From Bacillus sp. REN3 (GTDB lineage: Bacteria; Bacillota; Bacilli; Bacillales; Cytobacillaceae): DNA of 64,000 nucleotides. Each line of letters begins with the position of its first letter. Position 1 is the stretch's first letter. Location of the stretch: assembly GCF_017912555.1 (NCBI RefSeq), contig NZ_JAERSD010000014.1:53748-117747 (forward strand), written 5' to 3'. The translations under genes and the position numbers were made by a program. The notes below the pieces were generated by a model. That model worked only from the letters and a program-made list of their open reading frames with translations, did no database searches and had not been told where the DNA came from. Shown here in pieces: positions 1-7,720 of the stretch.

Positions 1-45
1 ATGAACCAAGATCCAACAGATCAAACCCCTTTTGACAACGGATAA
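1..45 (+). CDS. possible C-terminal end of a gene entering the window
   Basis: A frame open from base 1 closes at TAA 43-45. The 14 visible codons are polar and Asp-rich and end in DNG. It could be the tail of an upstream gene cut by the window edge. There is too little sequence to identify it, and chance is a real alternative. Confidence 0.2.
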   Translation: MNQDPTDQTPFDNG

Positions 46-54
46 AGATACTAA

Positions 55-360
55 ATGTGTAAAGGAATGATTACGCTGTTACTACACAATCAAGGAGAAC
101 AATTTCTAGCATCGATCAACCAATACATCAATACAAAACGGACCAAAAAGGAAAGTCATGGGCAGCCCAATACAATCAAAAGAAAAGAGTTGGAGGCATT
201 TCTGGAATCGGCGGCAGAGAATTTTTCTATCGACTATCAAAAAATGGACGAACCTACCAGGACCATTTATACCTTTCCTTGTGAAGGAAAGGAAGCGAAA
301 TTCGAGATTTTATATAGATACCAAAATTTTTACACACGCCACGATTTATCGATGGAGTAA
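55..360 (+). CDS. small hypothetical protein, about 101 aa
   Basis: An ORF of 101 codons from ATG 55. The product is soluble, with a basic Lys/Arg stretch near residues 27-45 and a more acidic, aromatic C-terminal half. I do not recognise a family. The ribosome binding site is poor: AAAGGA lies directly against an alternative ATG at 67, so the start is uncertain. Support comes mainly from the terminator-like hairpin just downstream and the lack of a competing gene. It has no signal peptide or membrane segment. Confidence 0.4.
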   Translation: MCKGMITLLLHNQGEQFLASINQYINTKRTKKESHGQPNTIKRKELEAFLESAAENFSIDYQKMDEPTRTIYTFPCEGKEAKFEILYRYQNFYTRHDLSME

Positions 361-367
361 AAATATA

Positions 368-406
368 GGGGCACTCGGTCGTGAAAACGGCTGGGGTGCC
401 TTTTTT
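368..406 (+). terminator. intrinsic terminator
   Basis: The stem GGCAC (370-374) pairs with GTGCC (396-400) and is followed directly by six T residues. It sits 10 bases after the stop of the small upstream ORF. Confidence 0.6.
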
Positions 407-563
407 CAACCATAATACGGTATAATTGCCATTTGTTATGATAGAATCAAAGTAATGTTGCATTTTTAAGGTTAAAGCAAGGTATTTACCCATTGAATGT
501 TTCTGGTTTCTGGATGAAACACATGGATGCACCAATAAGTTTAAATAGCAGGAGGAAATTATT

Positions 564-1106
564 ATGGAGAACAACACTTTAAAACAAGAATTGGTTTCCT
601 GGATGAAATCCATCTTTTTCGCTTTAATTGTAGCATTCCTTGTCCGAGCATTCATTTTTTCACCTTATATTGTCGATGGCGCCTCAATGGAACCAACTCT
701 ACATGACAAGGAAAAAATCTTCGTCAATAAATTCAATTCCATAGATGACTTTAAAAGGGGCGACATAGTCATTATCAAAGGTCAAGAAAAAAATTATGTG
801 AAAAGAATTATCGGTTTTCCTGGAGAAGAGATTGAAATGATAAGTGATGAACTCTATATTAATGGCAAAATCGTCAAGGAAACGTATCTTTCGGAGAATC
901 TAAAATACGCAACTAAAAATGGCAGCAGGCTTACCGGGGATTTTGGTCCTCTCACTGTTCCAGACGGCCACCTATTTGTCATGGGTGATAACAGGCTCTA
1001 CAGTATGGATAGCAGGAATGGATTAGGTTACATCAAAATTGATAAGATTGTCGGCACAAGCGAATTTGTCTATTTTCCATTTAAGAATTTCCGGAACATC
1101 AAATAA
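564..1106 (+). CDS. signal peptidase I (type I, SipS-like)
   Basis: Membrane-anchored serine protease that removes signal peptides from secreted preproteins at the outer face of the membrane. The protein has 180 residues, typical of the small Bacillus Sip enzymes. One N-terminal membrane segment spans about residues 15-34. The catalytic Ser is S41 in the SMEPTL box and the general-base Lys is K80 in the YVKRIIG box. The conserved MGDNR box lies in the C-terminal half. A strong ribosome binding site, AGGAGGAAATT, precedes ATG 564. It appears monocistronic. Several Sip paralogues usually occur per Bacillus genome, so the exact letter cannot be assigned. Confidence 0.93.
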   Translation: MENNTLKQELVSWMKSIFFALIVAFLVRAFIFSPYIVDGASMEPTLHDKEKIFVNKFNSIDDFKRGDIVIIKGQEKNYVKRIIGFPGEEIEMISDELYINGKIVKETYLSENLKYATKNGSRLTGDFGPLTVPDGHLFVMGDNRLYSMDSRNGLGYIKIDKIVGTSEFVYFPFKNFRNIK

Positions 1107-1263
1107 CGAAAGAAAGCAGCTAATCAAAACAGCATTGCAGGAATCAAGGAAATCTCAGCTATTTAAAAGATCCCTGAAGAAGCAAAGAATAGAGTCCCCT
1201 TGACATAGGGAGCTTTCCTATATACAATTATCTCGAATTCAAGATATAAGATTGTCATTTGTA

Positions 1264-1477
1264 TGACCCTAAGAAAGCTTAAAGCAATCCATTTCAAGGA
1301 CGATAATCTCCTTTTTTTGAAATCGCCACCGATCCACCTGGCTTCGCCCTTGATGAATCACTTGTAACACTGGTACAGAAAATAATGCTTCCTAGAACAA
1401 TACGGGCAATACATCCTGAGCTTGAACGAAAATTGATATCGATTCAAGTAAGAGAGCTGGATTGGAAAGGTGAGAAT
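1264..1477 (+). pseudogene. remnant of a glyoxalase/ring-cleaving dioxygenase (MhqE/MhqO-like), C-terminal part only
   Basis: Between 1319 and 1466 the sequence encodes the C-terminal signature of mhq-type ring-cleaving dioxygenases, EIATDPPGF, followed by a plausible tail. The frame is broken just upstream: a run of seven T residues at 1312-1318 would have to lose one base to connect with the preceding codons. There is no start codon, and the usual N-terminal 240 or so residues are absent. No stop separates this frame from ATG 1478 of the next gene. In B. subtilis, mhqE (dioxygenase) lies directly before mhqD, so this looks like the decayed partner of the frameshifted mhqD that follows. Confidence 0.6.
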
Positions 1478-2084
1478 ATGAAACATATTTTCCAAAAAGG
1501 AACAGATCATTCTAAACCCACATTATTAACGCTCCATGGGACCCGGAGGTGATGAACATGATTTGCTGCCGCTTGCCGGCATGATTGACAATACTGCCAA
1601 TGTACTCAGTATCCGAGGGAATGTTCTGGAAAATGGGATGCCACGTTTCTTCCGCAGGCTTGCCGAAGGAATGTTTGATGTGGAAGATCTTATTCATAGA
1701 ACTCAAGAACTGAACGATTTTCTTGATGAGGCAGCACAAAATTTTGATTTTCGGCGGGAGAATATCGTTGCTGTCGGTTATTCCAATGGAGCCAATATCG
1801 CAGCGAGTCTCCTATTCCATCACCAAAATGCTTTAAAGGGAGCGATCCTTCATCATCCGATGGTTCCAAGAAGAGGTGTAAGCATTCCTGATTTATCAGG
1901 AACAGAAGTTTTCATCGCTGCCGGCAATAATGACCCCATCTGCTCTCCAGAGGAATCAAAAGAATTGCAGACTTTGCTTGAACAGGCCAATGCTCAAGTT
2001 GAAATGCATTGGGAAGACAGAGGGCATCAACTAACTGCCGGAGAAGTAAAGGCCGCAAAAGAATGGTTCAGGAAAAGGTTTTAG
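1478..2084 (+). pseudogene. mhqD: MhqD-like carboxylesterase/phospholipase, frameshifted near the N terminus
   Basis: An alpha/beta hydrolase of the MhqD (hydroquinone-specific carboxylesterase) family. The natural start is ATG 1478, preceded by AAAGGTGAG. After 21 codons ending in LTLHGT, one extra C at 1542-1544 breaks the oxyanion motif HGTGG and the original frame stops at TGA. The rest continues intact in another frame from 1536 to 2084. That part holds the nucleophile in GYSNGAN, the Asp in GNNDP and the His in RGHQLT. A shortened protein could start at ATG 1536 but would lack the first strand and part of the oxyanion loop. A sequencing error is the alternative explanation. Confidence 0.8.
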
Positions 2085-2087
2085 CTT

Positions 2088-2120
2088 TTAAAAAAGGCAT
2101 CCATTGGGATGTTCTTTTTC
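2088..2120 (+). terminator. probable intrinsic terminator after mhqD
   Basis: CATCC (2098-2102) pairs with GGATG (2107-2111), flanked by an A-run on the left and a T-rich run on the right. It lies just after the stop codon at 2084. Confidence 0.5.
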
Positions 2121-2348
2121 TTTATAAGCGAAAAAACATCCCATCTGGACTTTGCCCGTTAATTCTTCTTGCAGTGGAAAATGCGTTACTGCTTTTTCTC
2201 GATCCTCGTGTTTTCCAGAAGTTTTCCGGCAAGCTCGTAAATAATCCTAATATTGAAGGGAAAAATGCTTTTTATTCAACAAGAAGAAATGATTAGATCA
2301 TAATTTGGATTGTATTTCAATGGCATGGCATGGGGGATTACAGTAGGG

Positions 2349-2714
2349 TTAATTTGGATTGTCACCAAGCATCCTGGATTTATAGGGGTGAAGGGGCAGT
2401 GGTCTTAGATTCACTGAGATGGAGAGCGGCATCCTGAAATCTTGCTGGGCTTCCTTAAAGCAATTATACATTGCTTTCCCGCCGACTGAATTTGCGGAGT
2501 GAATCGTGATTCTATTTGCGTAAAGGTTTCGATCAACCATGATTTGCGCCAGCATATAACCATTTCTCGTTTGGCTGACAAGGTCATGGTCCAATGAAAG
2601 ATGATCAACCTCGTAATTATTCAACAAGATTAAACATTCATCAATTGTTTCAACTAAAACATAACCTGCTGGCGGAATGCGATAGTCATCAAGAAAAACA
2701 CTGATTTTTTCCAT
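2349..2714 (-). CDS. stand-alone cyclic-phosphate-processing receiver-like (cREC) protein
   Basis: Translation from ATG 2714 gives about 121 residues. The N terminus, MEKISVFLDDYRIPP, has the DDxRxPP signature of the cREC receiver-like family. That family was proposed on comparative grounds to act on cyclic phosphates in RNA repair and conflict systems, and the fold resembles response-regulator receivers. A second conserved stretch, SLDHDL, lies near residue 43. The start is chosen because AGGAAGGAG lies seven bases upstream; the ORF is open for 20 further codons but those look non-coding. No kinase, ligase or nuclease partner is adjacent. The biochemical role is inferred from the family only. 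Confidence 0.7.
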   Translation of the reverse strand: MEKISVFLDDYRIPPAGYVLVETIDECLILLNNYEVDHLSLDHDLVSQTRNGYMLAQIMVDRNLYANRITIHSANSVGGKAMYNCFKEAQQDFRMPLSISVNLRPLPLHPYKSRMLGDNPN

Positions 2715-3231
2715 TTCTTGCACTCCTTCCTGAAACAATCCGGAAAAGGCAAAAGATTGTTGACTTATCTTCACCGTAACATACTTTTTGACAGAAAGGG
2801 GGGGAAACTTCTTGGGAAATTATTCTATTTTGTAATTTTAGATCGAAAAAAGCAAAAGGTTGTAGAAAGGCCTTACTGCGAAAATGGAAATCCCCACAGA
2901 TTGATGTTATCTAAACATATGGAAAGCGGAGGTTACAATTCCATAGAAACGGAAGGATTACAGTAAAAATATCATTACACCCCATTCAGGTAAAGATTAT
3001 GGGATAGCATCCAAATTTCATGTTGATGCTGCAAGCTAGTGGGTAAATAATAGAATTATAATCTTCATTCTGATTTTTCCCTTTAACAATCCATGCCTTA
3101 ATTTCAGAAAACATTATTTTGGGTGTATTCTTTAAATGGCCGCTGAGAATTCTCTTTTGCGGTTATACCAGCAACCCTGTCACTAGGCAGTTCGCCAAAA
3201 AACATTATTCATTGAAGAACGGAGCTTGCCA
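2715..3231. other. 517-base gap without a convincing gene
   Basis: AT-rich sequence between a divergent pair. It should hold the promoters of both neighbours. A short ORF at 2718-2966 has no ribosome binding site and overlaps the cREC leader, so I do not call it. Confidence 0.5.
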
Positions 3232-3834
3232 ATGAAAGAAGCTTTCATAGAAAAAATGTTAGGTGTTAAAACAGAAGGAGACCAAATAGGCTTTCATAAC
3301 CATTTTCACTACCATCCATACGAACCGACTCCCTACTTCGCATTGGATAAGCTGTTTGCTGATTATAAGCTAAGCAGCAGTGACGAAGTGGTTGATTTTG
3401 GCTCTGGAAAAGGAAGACTGAATTTCTATTTGAATTATTTATTCAATTCGTTTGTAGTAGGGATTGAACACAATCCTGCCTTTTACTATGAGGCTATCAA
3501 AAACAGGAACAGCTACTTGCGGAACTTCAAGAACAGGGGCGACAGGATCCGATTTGAAAATTGCCTCGCAGAAGAATATGAAATCAGCAGTAGAGAAAAC
3601 AAGTTTTATTTTTTCAATCCATTTTCTGTACAGATATTCATGAAAGTAATGAAAAATATCCTTATTTCAGCAGAAAAAAACGCGAGGGAGATCGAAATTA
3701 TCCTTTATTATCCTTCTCAAGATTATATCCATTACCTTGACACACGAACTCCATTCAGGAAGATCAAGGAAATCAGCTTGTTCGAAAAGAATATAGATGA
3801 ACGATTTTTGATTTACCGTCTTTATTATTTCTAA
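3232..3834 (+). CDS. SAM-dependent methyltransferase, class I
   Basis: A protein of 200 residues with the SAM-binding motif I VVDFGSGKGRL (near residue 54), a motif II-like acidic end GIEH, and a motif IV-like FFNPF near residue 125. These mark a Rossmann-fold class I methyltransferase. The substrate cannot be deduced. The start is ATG 3232, with GGAG seven bases upstream; TTG 3226 is an in-frame alternative. A similar small methyltransferase type is common in Bacillaceae. The gene is isolated and is followed by a degenerate intergenic repeat. Confidence 0.8.
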   Translation: MKEAFIEKMLGVKTEGDQIGFHNHFHYHPYEPTPYFALDKLFADYKLSSSDEVVDFGSGKGRLNFYLNYLFNSFVVGIEHNPAFYYEAIKNRNSYLRNFKNRGDRIRFENCLAEEYEISSRENKFYFFNPFSVQIFMKVMKNILISAEKNAREIEIILYYPSQDYIHYLDTRTPFRKIKEISLFEKNIDERFLIYRLYYF

Positions 3835-3837
3835 GCT

Positions 3838-4006
3838 ATGTTAAAGAACAGTGTTGATTTTTGATTCCACGTTGGTTTCGGGCGGAGGGCATGAAGAATC
3901 CGCCGGGAGAAAGGGGCAAGGGAGGCACCGGAAGCCTAAAGCGCCCTGGAGCCTCACCGGCACGGCCGCGGAAGGCGAAATGCCTGGAGCTGAAAAACTA
4001 TAGTCA
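3838..4006 (+). repeat. degenerate Bacillaceae-type intergenic repeat, copy A
   Basis: It begins with GCTATGTTAAAGAACAGTG and GTTGATTTTTG, as copy C at 17.6 kb does. A GC-rich body follows: a GGCGGAGGGC segment, then a GAGCCTCACCGGC segment, then GCCTGGAGCTGAAAA. The order of blocks matches the other copies, but many positions are mutated. GC content is far above that of the flanks. The right terminal repeat is lost. Confidence 0.6.
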
Positions 4007-4203
4007 AATTATACACGATATATCTTCAAAGAATTCTTTTTGAAAGATTATTCCTTTTGAAAAAGGCGAACAAATACAGAAAGTAAGCTGGAAAAATCTA
4101 TATCCGGGCCAACCGACGCAGATTAGAAATAAAGAACGATGCAGCAACATCCGCCTCAAGAACTTATGGAAAATAAGAAGAACGGTTTAACGCAATAAAA
4201 GAA

Positions 4204-4371
4204 TCAACTCTTATGAGTTTTATTTTTTGAAAGCAAAAAAAATTGATAAAACCCAAATAGGATTGCCAACGCAAGTAATGCGTAAAAACCGTATTCATGC
4301 GGGATGGTAAAATAGACAATAATCATGGCGATAACAAACATGAAATATCCCAAATAAAACCCTTTTTTCAT
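4204..4371 (-). CDS. small two-helix membrane protein, 55 aa
   Basis: A short gene on the reverse strand. ATG 4371 is preceded by AAGGAGGCGTAACATTG, a strong ribosome binding site. The product starts MKKGFYLGYFMF and has two hydrophobic segments (about residues 5-23 and 29-47) joined by the short loop IPHEYG. It ends in a basic tail, KNKTHKS. The pattern is that of small Bacillaceae membrane proteins of unknown function. I do not recognise a named family. Confidence 0.65.
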   Translation of the reverse strand: MKKGFYLGYFMFVIAMIIVYFTIPHEYGFYALLALAILFGFYQFFLLSKNKTHKS

Positions 4372-4442
4372 CAATGTTACGCCTCCTTTTTTATAAAATT
4401 ATACCATATATACATAGAGTTTAACTGGCCTTTAATGATTGA

Positions 4443-4634
4443 CTCAAAAGGGCTTCTTATGATTGCTTCGCCTACACCAACCAAACGGCCGACTCAATCA
4501 GTTTGGATATTGATCTGCACACCGATTACTTGTGGGATCCTTTAGACTATCTGGATTCCGTTGCAAAAGATCTCGGCTCAAATTACCCATTAGGACCATC
4601 TTCGTTGCGTTTATTATACAGAAACTGCCTTTAG
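4443..4634 (+). pseudogene. possible gene fragment
   Basis: A frame open for 63 codons without a start codon or ribosome binding site ends at TAG 4632-4634. The product is acidic and protein-like, with stretches such as SLDIDLHTDYLWDPLDYL. It could be the C-terminal remnant of a decayed gene. No family is recognised, and chance cannot be excluded. Confidence 0.3.
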
Positions 4635-4706
4635 AAAAATTATCGCTTGCTTTAAAGGATATTCCTTACCTTTGGCAGAACTAATAAAAATGAAGGAGGG
4701 ACTAAA

Positions 4707-5198
4707 ATGGCAGATGAAGTATCAAAAGCAATTCAAGATGAATACCCAGATGATTTTTCCTGGTGCTATGGTTGCGGAAGGCTGAATGAAGCCGGACACC
4801 ATTTCCGTACGTCATGGTCAGGGGACCAGACTGTTACCCTTTACAAACCTGCGAAGGAACATATGGCACTTCCGGGTTTTGTGTATGGAGGTGTGATTGC
4901 CTCTCTCATTGATTGTCATGGGACAGGTTCTGCAGCGCTGGCACTCCATCGGAAAAATGGCAACGAACCAGGGGATGGGGCAGAGCCACCAAGATTTGTG
5001 ACAGCTTCGCTTCATGTCGATTTCCTCAACCCGACACCACAGGAAAATGAATTGAAGGCGTTAGGTACTATTCATGAAATTCATCCGAAAAAGTGGAAAG
5101 TGGAAGTAGAAGTCCTTGCTGGGGATGTGAAGTTGGCAGCAGGAGAGGTCATTGCTGTTGTGATGCCAAGCAGCTTTCTTGCTAAAGAAGAAGGCTAA
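4707..5198 (+). CDS. hot-dog fold thioesterase, PaaI family
   Basis: A protein of 163 residues. The hot-dog helix region YGGVIASLIDCHGTGSA (about residues 55-72) is the usual active-site segment of PaaI-type acyl-CoA thioesterases. The later strand ASLHVDFLNPTP carries the typical pattern of the second half. It probably hydrolyses an acyl-CoA in the cytoplasm, but the substrate is unknown. The Cys-containing start, SWCYGCGRLN, is common in this subgroup. GAAGGAGGG precedes ATG 4707. It is monocistronic, with a terminator directly after. Confidence 0.85.
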   Translation: MADEVSKAIQDEYPDDFSWCYGCGRLNEAGHHFRTSWSGDQTVTLYKPAKEHMALPGFVYGGVIASLIDCHGTGSAALALHRKNGNEPGDGAEPPRFVTASLHVDFLNPTPQENELKALGTIHEIHPKKWKVEVEVLAGDVKLAAGEVIAVVMPSSFLAKEEG

Positions 5199-5200
5199 TT

Positions 5201-5236
5201 GGAAAGGGCTCTGGATAATTCCAGGGCCTTTTCCTA
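5201..5236 (+). terminator. intrinsic terminator
   Basis: CTGGA and TCCAG form the core of a GC-rich hairpin (AAAGGGCTCTGGA against TCCAGGGCCTTTT), followed by T-rich sequence. It may also serve the convergent lipoprotein gene ending at 5239. Confidence 0.6.
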
Positions 5237-5238
5237 TA

Positions 5239-5709
5239 TTATTTTTTAGGTTGAAGGAGGGATACAGGCAAGTAGCCCTCTTGTCTGGAAACGTTCATTT
5301 TCACTTTTACACGGCGGATATCCCGCTCAAGGATTTCTGCTTTACTTCCTTTTTCGACCTCTTTCACTTTATCTTTCTTGATAATCTGGTCAACACCTTC
5401 AAGATTATTAAATTCAATCAACTGGTATAATTCCTCATAAGCATCAGTAGTCAACGCAAGGTAGGCATTTTTTTCAACAATTACGATTTCTCCTTTTTGC
5501 AAAGTATTGTCCATGACTTCTTTTTCACTTTCCTTATAGGTCTCTTTCATATTCTCGATGAGGCCTGGCGTTTCCTTTTTGACTTTTTCCGCTGCTTCTT
5601 TCGTTTTCTCCTCAAGCTGCTTTGCGCTCTGTCCTGTTTCCTCACTGCTGCATCCGCTTAAGGCAACGATTGATAAACAAATCAATAATCCAATATTCTT
5701 AGTCATCAT
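5239..5709 (-). CDS. predicted lipoprotein with Lys/Glu-rich helical region
   Basis: A protein of 156 residues from ATG 5709, preceded by GGGAGGAATACCGG. The N terminus is a type II signal peptide with the lipobox LSGC (Cys near residue 20), so the mature protein should be lipid-anchored outside the cell. Residues of about 25-70 are charged and helical (Lys/Glu repeats). The C-terminal 80 residues look like small beta domains with KGEIVIVEKNAYL and KKDKVKEVEKGSKAEI. I do not recognise a family. The longer upstream reading frame has no coding features. Confidence 0.75.
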   Translation of the reverse strand: MMTKNIGLLICLSIVALSGCSSEETGQSAKQLEEKTKEAAEKVKKETPGLIENMKETYKESEKEVMDNTLQKGEIVIVEKNAYLALTTDAYEELYQLIEFNNLEGVDQIIKKDKVKEVEKGSKAEILERDIRRVKVKMNVSRQEGYLPVSLLQPKK

Positions 5710-5916
5710 CCGGTATTCCTCCCTGTCAGTGTGTATCAATAAAAATACCACTGGCCGCTTTTTTGCAAACATGTAACATTCCTTAAATTCAATTGACCAT
5801 TCCACTTGAATATAGAATAATGAAAAAAATAGAACAGGTGTCGCGAGACAGGGACTTGAATCTGGAAGCCGACAGTATGCAAGATCCAAGGTATTACCAA
5901 AAAGGAGCAAAAATGA

Positions 5917-6624
5917 ATGGATAACAGACGATTGCCTAAAGATGCTGCCAAATTGTTCGTTGATGATCGCTTCCCAGGATCTGATGCTGCTCTGCTGGCA
6001 GGCAGTGTTATAAGAGGCGAAGCGACAGAGACATCTGATCTCGATATTGTCGTCTTCGATCAAAAGATTGCTGATCCTTATAGAGAGTCATTGCTTATTT
6101 ATGGCTGGCCAATTGAAGTATTTGTCTATAATTTTGACAATTATAGAGGCTTTTTTGAAAGGGATGTTAAAAGAGCGCGGCCTTCTTTGCCAAGGATGCT
6201 GGCAGAGGGGCTGCCAATAAAAGATCACGGGAGGCTGCGGAAAATCCAGAAGGAGGCTGCCGCTATTCTTTCAAACGGACCTGGCGAATGGTCTGAAAAG
6301 GAAATCCGGATCAAGCAATATTTCATTTCAGATATCCTTGATGATTTTATCGGATCCAGCTATCGAACAGAGGAGCTTTTCATCGCCAGCAGCCTAATAA
6401 ACCTTCTTCATGAATTTGTGTTGCGGTCAAACAAATGTTGGATTGGATCCTCGAAATGGATGTACAGAGAGATGGAAAAATTCGATAAAGAGCTGGCTGA
6501 TTCATTCGCAAAAGCGTTTGACTGCTTCTACAAAAATGGGGATAAAAGCCAGGTGATTGCAATTACAGACTTGATTTTGCAGCCATTTGGCGGCAGGCTG
6601 TTCGATGGGTTTTCCCTTAAGTGA
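5917..6624 (+). CDS. nucleotidyltransferase-domain protein
   Basis: A protein of 235 residues. It has the Pol-beta-type nucleotidyltransferase signature: GS at residues 29-30, then DLD at 41-43, the metal-binding Asp pair. The rest is alpha-helical, as in kanamycin-nucleotidyltransferase-like and MNT-type proteins. It likely transfers a nucleotide to a small molecule or protein, but the acceptor is unknown. No HEPN partner gene is adjacent, so a toxin-antitoxin role is not supported. The start ATG 5917 has AAAGGAG nine bases upstream. Confidence 0.75.
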   Translation: MDNRRLPKDAAKLFVDDRFPGSDAALLAGSVIRGEATETSDLDIVVFDQKIADPYRESLLIYGWPIEVFVYNFDNYRGFFERDVKRARPSLPRMLAEGLPIKDHGRLRKIQKEAAAILSNGPGEWSEKEIRIKQYFISDILDDFIGSSYRTEELFIASSLINLLHEFVLRSNKCWIGSSKWMYREMEKFDKELADSFAKAFDCFYKNGDKSQVIAITDLILQPFGGRLFDGFSLK

Positions 6625-6970
6625 TTGGAAGACAGCTCAGGACATTTTGACCAAGGGATGATCACTGTTTGCTTGGAACAGCAATAAATATTCAAGGCTA
6701 TTTTTCCATTGCTGCAGCCAGGAAATCAAGAAAGCGATGGTGAACGCATTCCGAATTTCGTGAAAAGGTAATTTCATCACCATTCTAAACGGTCTGTTAG
6801 CATATTGGGAAACAGATAGAATAATGGCCGCCAACAATGTATCAAGAAAAAAACGATCGGCATTCCTGTTCTGGCATATGGACAGTGATGAGAGGAAGAA
6901 GCAATTTCCGCTTTAATATATTTGGATTTATGATAGAATATAGAAGTTATAGTTTTATACATCCGTCATG
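6625..6970. other. gap upstream of the que operon
   Basis: No gene is seen. Short reverse ORFs here have no ribosome binding site. The promoter of the riboswitch-controlled que operon should lie near 6905-6960, where the sequence is AT-rich (for example TAGAAT at 6934-6939). Confidence 0.4.
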
Positions 6971-6973
6971 ACG

Positions 6974-7009
6974 GAAGAGGTTCTAGCTACCCTCTCAAAA
7001 AAACTAAGA
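6974..7009 (+). promoter_or_regulatory. preQ1-I riboswitch aptamer
   Basis: It matches the preQ1 class I consensus: stem AGAGG (6976-6980) with CCTCT (6991-6995), the loop TTCTAGCTA, the A-rich tail AAAAAAACTAA, and the conserved CTAA at 7004-7007 that forms the pseudoknot. It lies upstream of queC, the expected target. The 3' CTAAGA (7004-7009) is also complementary to TCTTAG at 7026-7031, giving an antiterminator that ligand binding would prevent. Confidence 0.93.
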
Positions 7010-7013
7010 GAAA

Positions 7014-7046
7014 ACAGTACTGCTGTCTTAGTGGTGCTGTTTTTTC
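7014..7046 (+). terminator. riboswitch expression-platform terminator
   Basis: ACAGTAC (7014-7020) pairs with GTGCTGT (7034-7040), with one G-T pair, followed by a T-run. The loop holds TCTTAG, the partner of the aptamer 3' end. The antiterminator and terminator are therefore mutually exclusive, and preQ1 should switch transcription off. Confidence 0.85.
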
Positions 7047-7065
7047 GTTCAAAAGGAGTTCATTC

Positions 7066-7719
7066 ATGAAGAAAGAAAAAGCAGTAGTCGTTTTTAGCGG
7101 CGGACAGGACAGTACAACTTGCCTGTTCTGGGCAATGGAACGATTCCATGAAGTAGAGGCCATCACATTCGATTACAATCAAAGGCACCGGACCGAGATT
7201 GATTGCGCAAAAACTATTGCAGAAGAACTCGGCATCAAACACCATATCCTTGATATGGATCTACTGAATCAATTGGCGCCGAATGCCCTGACAAGAAGTG
7301 AAATCGAAGTAAAGGACGGGGAAGAAGGTGGATTGCCAAATACATTTGTTCCAGGCCGCAATCTCTTGTTTATGTCTTTTGCAGGCGTACTTGCCAGCCA
7401 GGTTAACGCCAGGCATATCGTAACAGGTGTTTGTGAAACAGACTTCAGCGGCTATCCTGATTGCCGGGATGTCTTCATCAAATCACTGAATGTGACGCTA
7501 AATCTCTCAATGAATCAAGACTTTGTCATCCACACTCCCTTGATGTGGCTCAATAAAGCGGAAACATGGAAGCTTGCAGATGATCTGGGGGCGCTTCAAT
7601 TCATCCGTGAGAAAACTTTGACATGCTATAACGGGATCATTGCCGATGGATGTGGCGTTTGTCCAGCCTGCAAGCTGCGTAAAAAAGGGCTTGATTCGTT
7701 TCTGGAAGGAGCTGTATAA
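7066..7719 (+). CDS. queC: 7-cyano-7-deazaguanine (preQ0) synthase
   Basis: It converts 7-carboxy-7-deazaguanine, ammonia and ATP to preQ0, the last step of preQ0 synthesis for queuosine. The 217-residue protein begins with the PP-loop SGGQDST at residues 11-17. The zinc site is formed by C187, C196, C199 and C202 ([14 protein letters not shown]). The ribosome binding site AAAGGAG is 9 bases before ATG 7066. It is the first gene of a queC-queD-queE-transporter operon behind a preQ1-I riboswitch. Length and motifs agree with the family. Confidence 0.96.
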   Translation: MKKEKAVVVFSGGQDSTTCLFWAMERFHEVEAITFDYNQRHRTEIDCAKTIAEELGIKHHILDMDLLNQLAPNALTRSEIEVKDGEEGGLPNTFVPGRNLLFMSFAGVLASQVNARHIVTGVCETDFSGYPDCRDVFIKSLNVTLNLSMNQDFVIHTPLMWLNKAETWKLADDLGALQFIREKTLTCYNGIIADGCGVCPACKLRKKGLDSFLEGAV

Positions 7720-7720
7720 A

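Noticed and set aside
254..655. 133-codon reverse ORF across the signal peptidase start
   Set aside because: It is antisense to two forward genes and has no family-like content.
2718..2966. 82-codon forward ORF next to the cREC gene
   Set aside because: No ribosome binding site, it overlaps the leader of the reverse gene, and the composition is not protein-like.
3861..4043. Forward ORF of 60 codons inside repeat copy A
   Set aside because: It translates GC-rich repeat sequence, has no ribosome binding site, and the same blocks give unrelated peptides in other copies.
5917..6624. Nucleotidyltransferase as half of an MNT/HEPN toxin-antitoxin pair
   Set aside because: No HEPN gene is adjacent on either side, and the protein is longer than MNT antitoxins.
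7640..7720. In-frame 5' extension of queD into queC, suggesting a fusion
   Set aside because: The extension uses the wrong frame of queC, and ATG 7721 with a ribosome binding site directly after the queC stop fits QueD exactly.
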